Part shown: positions 59,315 through 64,000 of the stretch, one piece after another
Numbering within the stretch: the first letter of the stretch is position 1
Layout of the letters: each line of letters starts with the position of its first letter
Assembly (NCBI GenBank): GCA_046329055.1
Contig: JAXLVK010000024.1
Location: 1-64,000, forward strand
Origin: JADKCL01 sp046329055
Lineage (GTDB): Bacteria; Bacteroidota; Bacteroidia; J057; JADKCL01
Direction: 5' to 3'
DNA: 64,000 nt
Translations under genes and position numbers: made by a program
Notes under the pieces: generated by a model
Seen by the model: the letters and a program-made list of their open reading frames with translations, nothing else
Databases searched by the model: none
Told to the model about the DNA's origin: nothing

Positions 59315-59716
59315 ATGTTTTCGGAAGTTGTGAGCAGCCGTACCGCTGATGTGATCGTAAGCGTGCAGACGGCTTACCTGCCGGGTCAGTCCAATCCTGA
59401 ACTCGACAGCTACACCTTTGCCTACCGCATCCGCATCACCAACGAGTCCACGGAACCCGTGCAATTGCTGCGTCGGGCTTGGCTCATCACGGACGGTGTC
59501 GGGCGCAAGCGCAAGGTCGAAGGCGAAGGCGTGGTCGGGCAAAAGCCTGTCCTCCTGCCCGGGCAGAGCCACGAGTATGTGAGCGGCTGCGAGTTCAAGA
59601 CCTGCATCGGCAACATGCGTGGCTATTACGTGATGACGCACCCCTCGGACCGCGACCACGAATTCAAGGTCCGCATCCCGAGTTTCACCATGGCCACGCC
59701 CCATACCCTGAACTGA
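59315..59716 (+). CDS. apaG: ApaG protein (DUF525)
   Basis: The start at ATG 59315 (MFSEVVSSRTADVIVSVQT) gives 133 residues. The fibronectin III-like ApaG core is complete: YTFAYRIRITNESTEPVQLL, RRAWLITDG, VEGEGVVGQKPVLLPGQ, YVSGCEFKTCIGNMRGYY. ApaG proteins are linked to cobalt/magnesium resistance and to diadenosine tetraphosphate metabolism, with no defined activity. A TAACTTTC element lies 23 bases upstream. The osmC-like gene begins 2 bases after its stop, so the two are co-transcribed. Confidence 0.93.
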   Translation: MFSEVVSSRTADVIVSVQTAYLPGQSNPELDSYTFAYRIRITNESTEPVQLLRRAWLITDGVGRKRKVEGEGVVGQKPVLLPGQSHEYVSGCEFKTCIGNMRGYYVMTHPSDRDHEFKVRIPSFTMATPHTLN

Positions 59717-59718
59717 AA

Positions 59719-60129
59719 GTGAACACCGCCTCCGTCACCTACTTGGGCGAACTCCGCACCCAAGCCACCCACATCCGCTCCGGTCAGGCCATCATCACCG
59801 ACGCCCCCGTGGACAACCATGGCAAGGGCGAGGCATTTTCCCCCACGGATTTGCTCACGACCGCCCTCATCACCTGCATGATCACCACCATGGGCATTGC
59901 AGCGCAGGGACGCGGATGGGACATGGGAGCCGTCAGCGGCGAGGTGCTCAAGGTCATGGCCAACAATCCCCGCCGGGTCGAGAAGGCCATCATGAGCATC
60001 GAAATCCGGGGAAATCGATTGGACGCCGAGCAGCGGCATACATTGGAGCAGATTGGCATACATTGCCCCGTGGCCAGGAGCCTGCATCCCGACCTCGTCG
60101 TGGAAACGGAATTCAAATACGTGGATTGA
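59719..60129 (+). CDS. OsmC family peroxidase-like protein
   Basis: I take the GTG at 59719 as start (VNTASVTYLGELRT); it is 2 bases after the apaG stop, in keeping with translational coupling. The product is 136 residues. The two OsmC cysteines are present (LITCMITTMG and IHCPVARSL), with SPTDLLTTAL before the first. The family reduces organic hydroperoxides with thiol cofactors. The stop abuts the convergent ytxJ gene. The non-ATG start is the only odd feature. Confidence 0.9.
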   Translation: MNTASVTYLGELRTQATHIRSGQAIITDAPVDNHGKGEAFSPTDLLTTALITCMITTMGIAAQGRGWDMGAVSGEVLKVMANNPRRVEKAIMSIEIRGNRLDAEQRHTLEQIGIHCPVARSLHPDLVVETEFKYVD

Positions 60130-60489
60130 TCAGTGCGATCCTGCTCGGCTTGCGGACGCTTCCAACTTCAACAACTCCCCTCCATCGATATCATAATGGC
60201 TTGCCACGTAGGTGGCACGGCCCCCCTTGATGACAAGCACCTGCGGTGACTGGTGTACCACATCGAAGCGCTCGGCGACCATCCGCGACAGGTCCCGGTT
60301 CGCCAGCAAGTCGAGGAAATGCAAGTCATAGTGCTCGCCCAAGGCATCCAAGTCCATCTCCAGCTTGTATTTCGCGGCAGCAGAGATGCTGCAACGGGTG
60401 CTGTGCTTGAACACCAATTGTGGCCGCTTTGAGGATGCCTGAACGATGCCTCCCAGCTGCGGAAACTGCTCCAAACGTTGCCAGCCCAT
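60130..60489 (-). CDS. ytxJ: YtxJ-type bacillithiol system redox protein
   Basis: The 119-residue product has a thioredoxin-like fold with a single active-site Cys33 in HSTRCSISAAA, the hallmark of the YtxJ family, plus the cis-Pro loop SPQVLVIKGG. Members are predicted monothiol bacilliredoxins that act on bacillithiol mixed disulfides. Bacillithiol is made by many Bacteroidota. The gene starts 3 bases after a 39-residue lipoprotein gene on the same strand, so the two form an operon. It is convergent with the osmC-like gene, another thiol-linked stress gene. Confidence 0.9.
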   Translation of the reverse strand: MGWQRLEQFPQLGGIVQASSKRPQLVFKHSTRCSISAAAKYKLEMDLDALGEHYDLHFLDLLANRDLSRMVAERFDVVHQSPQVLVIKGGRATYVASHYDIDGGELLKLEASASRAGSH

Positions 60490-60492
60490 GAC

Positions 60493-60612
60493 TTATCTGT
60501 GATTACCTACCTTGGTGCCCCGGCACTGTTGATGACTCTTCATATACGTACAAGAGGTGACCGCTGTCATCGCGACAGCCAAGGCGATCAAGCAGACCAA
60601 AACGCGTTTCAT
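60493..60612 (-). CDS. 39-residue lipoprotein, copy 1 (KVGNHR family)
   Basis: The gene has 39 codons plus TAA. Residues 1-20 are a lipoprotein signal (MKRVLVCLIALAVAMTAVTS) with lipidated Cys21, so the mature peptide is only 19 residues. It has a second Cys at 30 and ends KVGNHR. A second copy at 61126-61245 has the same length, the same Cys21 and Cys30, and the same last six residues. It is directly followed by ytxJ (3-base gap). The shared length and C-terminus in two diverged copies argue for selection on the peptide. No known family is recognised. Confidence 0.75.
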   Translation of the reverse strand: MKRVLVCLIALAVAMTAVTSCTYMKSHQQCRGTKVGNHR

Positions 60613-60717
60613 GAGAGATTGTGATTGACTCTAAAACTAACAAATTCCCATGAGATGTTCAAGGATTTGACCCCTGCCAACCCCGATATTCCTTCAAATT
60701 CGCAAAATTCTCTTCGG

Positions 60718-61101
60718 TCAGGCCTCTTCCCGCCGCCATGGCGGAAACCTGCGGTTATCGCCTGCCCAGTACAAGATGAGCTGATTCCCGTCCGGGTCGC
60801 GGAGGTGCGCCTCCCGCCACAGCCAGGTCTGATCCGTGGGCAGCAGGTCAAAGGCGATTCCCTTCCGCTGCAGCTCCTCCACCCTCGCATCCAAATCCGG
60901 GCATTCGAAATACACCACCACGCCCGGACCCGTGGGCAATTCATCGACCTGATGAATGGAAAACGTGCTGCCGCCATCCGGGCACTCGAAGCGCGCGTAC
61001 CGAGGATGGGTGTGCACGATGAGCCGAAGACCCAGGTTTTGGTAAAACCCAATTGCGGCCTCCACGTCCAGGGACGGCACTGTGACCTGATTCAGGAACA
61101 T
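60718..61101 (-). CDS. VOC family protein (glyoxalase/bleomycin resistance-like)
   Basis: The 127-residue product starts MFLNQVTVPSLDVEAAIGFY. It shows the two beta-alpha-beta-beta-beta units of the VOC fold, the segment RYARFECPDGGSTFSIHQ with a possible metal-binding Glu/His pair, and the C-terminal LRDPDGNQLILYW with the usual family Asp-Pro-Asp-Gly. Activity is unknown (glyoxalase, dioxygenase or thiol transferase-like). The gene follows a 39-residue lipoprotein gene by 24 bases on the same strand, mirroring the ytxJ arrangement. Confidence 0.88.
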   Translation of the reverse strand: MFLNQVTVPSLDVEAAIGFYQNLGLRLIVHTHPRYARFECPDGGSTFSIHQVDELPTGPGVVVYFECPDLDARVEELQRKGIAFDLLPTDQTWLWREAHLRDPDGNQLILYWAGDNRRFPPWRREEA

Positions 61102-61125
61102 GGATGGACGATTCGGGGACTTCCG

Positions 61126-61245
61126 TCAGCGGTGATTGCCGACCTTGTGGGCCATGCAGGACGGGCGTGAGTGAGCGACCGTGCAAGAGGCGAGGGCGGC
61201 GATGCTGAGCAGCAAGACGACCGCGATTGTTCCAAGTTTCTTCAT
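61126..61245 (-). CDS. 39-residue lipoprotein, copy 2 (KVGNHR family)
   Basis: The gene has 39 codons plus TGA. The signal (MKKLGTIAVVLLLSIAALAS) leads to Cys21; a second Cys is at 30 and the end is HKVGNHR. It matches copy 1 in length, both Cys positions and the last six residues, while the rest has diverged, so the two are paralogs. The VOC gene starts 24 bases downstream. A role at the inner face of the outer membrane or the outer face of the inner membrane, perhaps thiol-based through Cys30, is speculative. Confidence 0.75.
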   Translation of the reverse strand: MKKLGTIAVVLLLSIAALASCTVAHSRPSCMAHKVGNHR

Positions 61246-61264
61246 ACCGATTTCGTTCTCTTTT

Positions 61265-61429
61265 TCAACGGGAAATGTGGTGTGGGATCGCTGTGCGCAT
61301 CATCGCCAAGGCTTGGGACTGCTTGCCCGGCTTCGCCAATGCTGTGTCAGACAGGCTCGGGCCCACCCAACTTCCGATTGCGCCTGCGGCAGCCATACTC
61401 AGGACCAGAATGATGACGTACTTTTTCAT
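61265..61429 (-). CDS. Possible 54-residue secreted peptide
   Basis: ATG 61429 opens MKKYVIILVLSMAAAGAIGS, a signal-like segment, followed by WVGPSLSDTALAKPGKQSQ and a stop at 61265-61267. The gene lies 19 bases upstream of the second 39-residue lipoprotein on the same strand. Residue 21, the lipobox Cys in the two small lipoproteins, is Trp (TGG) here. It may be a degenerate third member, an unrelated peptide, or chance. Confidence 0.3.
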   Translation of the reverse strand: MKKYVIILVLSMAAAGAIGSWVGPSLSDTALAKPGKQSQALAMMRTAIPHHISR

Positions 61430-61477
61430 GACGATCCTCGCTGTTGATTTCTACGGGCAATTTGAAACCATGACCCG

Positions 61478-61620
61478 TTATTCACAACCAAATTTTTCGA
61501 TGTGGATAACTTTGGATTTGGGTGGAATGAGTGGAAAATCCATGGTTTTTCAAACGCGGTTTCCCTGTGCCCCTCGCAGGCATTTTCGGGCGACATCCGC
61601 GATTGCTGGACTTATCCACA
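61478..61620. promoter_or_regulatory. Cluster of three DnaA boxes in an intergenic region
   Basis: TTATTCACA (61478-61486, plus), TTATCCACA read on the minus strand (61501-61509) and TTATCCACA (61612-61620, plus) all match TTATNCACA, and two are the perfect high-affinity box. They lie in the gene-free stretch 61430-61774, which also has AT-rich runs. Candidates are a replication origin, a DnaA-titrating site, or DnaA control of the next gene. Confidence 0.6.
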
Positions 61621-61774
61621 GTTTTTGGATGGGGATTCGCAGGATTTTGAGGCCTGGGATGGGGCAGGCAGGGCTTCGATTGTCCGACATTCCCGCTGAA
61701 AACCTTACATCAAAACCCAGCTAATTTGTTGGGCATGAAAAGTCCTCGTCCCCGTGCAGTAGAATTGCCAAGCG

Positions 61775-62962
61775 ATGACTGAAGACGATTTCCGGCAACT
61801 GATCGACCCTGCAATGCGGGAATGGATCGCCGCCCACAGGGCGGAGGATGCGCATCGGCTTGCCCTTCAGAAGCAGAAATTGCCCTTTTCGCAGACATTG
61901 GCTGTCGGTCAGGTTGCGCTGCTTCAGAAGGCTGCCGCCAAGCTCCCGCGCATGGCCGCCGCCCAATGCGTCTTCAGCCTTCGCGCATTCGAGCAATCCA
62001 CCTCGGAGGCAATGGCTGCCGCGAAGCCTTACGGAGCGGGTGCGCGCGCCCTCGACCTCACCTGCGGATTGGGCGGGGACAGCTTCGCCATGAGCGGGCA
62101 TTTTGCGCATGTAACCGCCCTGGAGCCGGATGCGGCCGTCGCGGACATGGCCCGGTTCAATGCCTCCCTGCTCGGCATCCACAACCTGGAGGTCGTTCAG
62201 TCGCGGGCGGAGGATTTTTTGACGAGTTATTCGGGGCTGGGCTTTGACCTGATTTATGTGGATCCGGACCGCCGGACTGCTGGGGGCAAGCGGGTGCATG
62301 CCTTGTCGGATTGTTCGCCGGATGTGGTGACGCTGCTGCCAAGGATGCGGGAACTCGCACCCCGGGTGCTCATCAAGGCCTCCCCGATGCTGGATTTGAT
62401 GGCGCTCGAGCGGATGTTTCCGGGCGAGGTTTTCCTATGGGTACTGTCCGAGGGGAATGAATGCAAGGAACTGCTGCTGGAATTTGGCCGGGGACCGGGC
62501 CGGGGCGTGATCTTCCTGCGCAAGGGCGAGGTCGGACGTTTTGAGGCCGGGCCGGATGCCGTTGCTGCGAAAATGGCGGCGATCGAGGAGCCGAGCTTTG
62601 TGATGGAGCTGGATACCGCTTTGTACAAGGCGTCCCTCGCTCCGCAATGGCTGGCGAGCTCTGGCTTGGCGGGTGCAATGCAATCACCGATGGGATTTGT
62701 CTATGCCACGGAAGATGCGCCGGACTTTCACGGACACCGCTACCGCATCCTGGATCAATGGCCTTGGAAGCCGCAAGCGATTCGCTCCGCGCTGAAATCT
62801 CGTGGCATTCAACGGGTGCAGTTTGTCCGCAGGGACTTTGACTTGCCCACGGCAGATGTCCTCAAATCAGTCGGAATTCCGGAAGGAGGGGCATTTTACC
62901 TGCTGCTCACGCGGCAGGGCGACGGGAACAGGGTCGCGATCTTGGCGGAAAGGCTGGGGTGA
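61775..62962 (+). CDS. Class I SAM-dependent methyltransferase with THUMP-like domain
   Basis: The 395-residue product begins with a helical domain (to about 85). The methyltransferase core follows, with motif I DLTCGLGGDSFAMS, motif II-like TALEPDAAVADMARFNA and motif IV-like YVDPDRRTAGGKR. The C-terminal region (YKASLAPQWLASSGLAGAMQ to GIPEGGAFYLLLTRQ) fits the THUMP-like domain found in these proteins. RNA is the likely substrate. Conserved Asp-Pro-Asp replaces the NPPY/DPPY motif. The gene is preceded by the DnaA-box cluster. ATG 61775 follows TAGAATTGCCAAGCG, a poor promoter match. Confidence 0.85.
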   Translation: MTEDDFRQLIDPAMREWIAAHRAEDAHRLALQKQKLPFSQTLAVGQVALLQKAAAKLPRMAAAQCVFSLRAFEQSTSEAMAAAKPYGAGARALDLTCGLGGDSFAMSGHFAHVTALEPDAAVADMARFNASLLGIHNLEVVQSRAEDFLTSYSGLGFDLIYVDPDRRTAGGKRVHALSDCSPDVVTLLPRMRELAPRVLIKASPMLDLMALERMFPGEVFLWVLSEGNECKELLLEFGRGPGRGVIFLRKGEVGRFEAGPDAVAAKMAAIEEPSFVMELDTALYKASLAPQWLASSGLAGAMQSPMGFVYATEDAPDFHGHRYRILDQWPWKPQAIRSALKSRGIQRVQFVRRDFDLPTADVLKSVGIPEGGAFYLLLTRQGDGNRVAILAERLG

Positions 62963-63293
62963 ATTTCCTGAAACGTAAAAGTCTCCCTTTTTGATGTCTG
63001 CTAGTGGCCGACTGGATGAGCCACCAATTCGGTAAGAATATTGAGGACTGAGCCCAGCGCCGCGTGCCGAGCCATCGGCAGGGTCTAACGCATGTAGCCG
63101 AAGGCGAGACACCATCCCTAAGACTCCAGGGGAGTCGAACCGCGGATTTTGGATTGTATCAAATTTGTCCTACGACCTGGCCGACTGTCCTAGGCTCACA
63201 TTGATCGTGGATACCGATGAGGTCAGGGCATGCAGGGCCCAATGGTACAGGGAACACTGCCAAAACAGGCGCAAAGCCAACCCATTAACTGTT
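62963..63293. other. Gene-free region between convergent genes with two hairpins
   Basis: No real coding frame is seen. It contains TGCCGA-GCCA-TCGGCA (63065-63080) and GACTCC-AGG-GGAGTC (63123-63137). A GGTTCGACTCC string on the minus strand looked like a tRNA T-arm, but no tRNA folds around it. The region is probably intergenic repeat material. Confidence 0.45.
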
Positions 63294-63785
63294 TCAGAAG
63301 CTCCTCTGGAGGTCGATCATCTCCAATGCGGCGACAGCTGCTTCCTCGCCTTTGTTGCCGAGGCGGCCTCCGGCCCGGTCGAGGGCCTGTTGCATGGTGT
63401 CCGGCGTGAGCACCCCGAAGATCACGGGCAGGTTGTACTTGAGGCTCACGTCCTTCACGCCTTGTGCCACTGCTTGGTTGATGAAGTCGAAGTGTTTGGT
63501 TTCGCCCTGGACCACGCAGCCGAGGCAGATCACGGCATCCAATCCCGGATTGCCCTCGATCACGAACTGGGCCGCACTGGGCAGCTCGTAGGAGCCCGGC
63601 ACCCGGTAAACCAATACATTTTTCTCTGGAACTCCGGCTGCGAGCAGGGTCTGCTTCGCGCCATCGGTCAGGGCATCGGTCACCTCTGCGTTCCACTTGC
63701 TCGCCACAATGGCGACCATGTCATCGCGGTGATCCTCAGCGCCTTCGTACCGAATATGGGACAGGTCGTGACCCGGCTGACTCAT
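63294..63785 (-). CDS. ribH: 6,7-dimethyl-8-ribityllumazine synthase
   Basis: The 163-residue product has all main features of the family: IVASKWNAEVTDAL at the N-terminus, VPGSYELPSAAQ, the phosphate-binding CLGCVVQGETKHFDF with the catalytic His, and PVIFGVLTPDTMQQALDRAG. It condenses 5-amino-6-ribitylamino-uracil with 3,4-dihydroxy-2-butanone 4-phosphate in riboflavin synthesis. The other rib genes are not nearby. Its ATG overlaps the stop of the upstream TPR gene by 4 bases (ATGA), indicating translational coupling. Confidence 0.96.
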   Translation of the reverse strand: MSQPGHDLSHIRYEGAEDHRDDMVAIVASKWNAEVTDALTDGAKQTLLAAGVPEKNVLVYRVPGSYELPSAAQFVIEGNPGLDAVICLGCVVQGETKHFDFINQAVAQGVKDVSLKYNLPVIFGVLTPDTMQQALDRAGGRLGNKGEEAAVAALEMIDLQRSF

Positions 63786-64000
63786 TCTACGTCCTCGGGG
63801 GAGAGCTTGGCAATGTAGCGGTCCACGCTGCCGTCACGAGCTTGATCGCTGAGCGGGAACTTCTCCTTGATGGATTTGTAGAGTGCCAGCGCCTCTTCTG
63901 CCTTGTTGGCGGACTCGAGGTTGCGGCCTGCATGCATCAGGTAGAAGGGAGTGGAGTACATGTTTTCCTTGGGGGTGCGGGCAGCATCCTGGTAGTTCTT
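63782..64000 (-). CDS. C-terminal end of a tetratricopeptide-like protein upstream of ribH
   Basis: Only the last 72 residues lie in the window. They form helical pairs (TPFYLMHAGRNLESANKAEE, then ALALYKSIKEKFPLSDQARDG) typical of TPR proteins and end IAKLSPEDVE, with a TGA that overlaps the ribH ATG. A TPR gene directly upstream of ribH is, from memory, a conserved arrangement in Bacteroidota. The N-terminal part, probably with a membrane anchor, is outside the window. Confidence 0.75.
   Translation of the reverse strand, partial: KNYQDAARTPKENMYSTPFYLMHAGRNLESANKAEEALALYKSIKEKFPLSDQARDGSVDRYIAKLSPEDVE

Noticed and set aside
62867..63115. Minus-strand 82-codon frame in the gap before ribH
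   Set aside because: It overlaps the methyltransferase 3' end, lacks a plausible start context, and its composition follows intergenic palindromes.
63110..63180. tRNA on the minus strand (GGTTCGACTCC resembles a T-arm)
   Set aside because: The flanking bases do not pair as a T-stem, and no acceptor stem, anticodon arm or CCA end can be built.

Overview
The window comes from a Bacteroidota chromosome. It is GC-rich for that phylum, and a Saprospiria-like lineage is my best guess. The placement rests on seven secreted proteins with type IX secretion (T9SS) C-terminal sorting domains, an intact TonB-dependent receptor, a rho gene with the long disordered insertion typical of the phylum, promoter elements close to TAnnTTTG, and a YtxJ-type bacillithiol protein. 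I see no tRNA, rRNA, CRISPR array, insertion sequence or prophage. The content is a mix of housekeeping genes and surface or secreted genes.

Layout. 0-2 kb: the end of an MBOAT O-acyltransferase and its frameshifted SGNH partner. 2.4-10 kb: a giant secreted protein with 16 exact 86-residue calcium-loop repeats. 10-15.5 kb (minus): two unknown genes, then an overlapping operon of TonB receptor, pnuC and nadR, which looks like nicotinamide riboside uptake and conversion to NAD. 15.6-19.6 kb (minus): a SprB/PKD-repeat protein with a CHU_C-type sorting domain. 20-23.6 kb: a lone nuoH and clpC. 23.8-35.7 kb: a stretch in which most long genes are broken by several frameshifts (S9 peptidase, phosphoesterase, HipA-like kinase, aldehyde dehydrogenase, unknowns), with intact small genes between them. 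36-42 kb: more T9SS cargo (subtilase and others) and a protein made of six 32-residue repeats. 42-49.3 kb: rho, serS, an Omp85 protein and a zinc-ribbon membrane protein. 50.6-54.9 kb: a large hybrid sensor kinase with receiver and HPt domains. 55-64 kb: a GH36 enzyme, a group of small stress or housekeeping proteins (CoA-binding protein, ApaG, OsmC, YtxJ, VOC), two paralogous 39-residue lipoproteins, an intergenic cluster of three DnaA boxes, a THUMP-like methyltransferase, ribH, and the end of a TPR gene.

How the genes work together. The receptor-PnuC-NadR genes form a complete import and activation route. ApaG and OsmC are almost contiguous. YtxJ and the VOC protein are each preceded by one of the 39-residue lipoproteins. 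The HipA-like kinase overlaps a DUF3037 gene. The sorting-domain proteins are presumed clients of a T9SS encoded elsewhere. The most novel items are the 39-residue lipoprotein family, the DnaA-box cluster, the indel-free 258-bp repeat array, the HipA-like/DUF3037 pair, and the terminator that fills the only gap before the TonB receptor operon.
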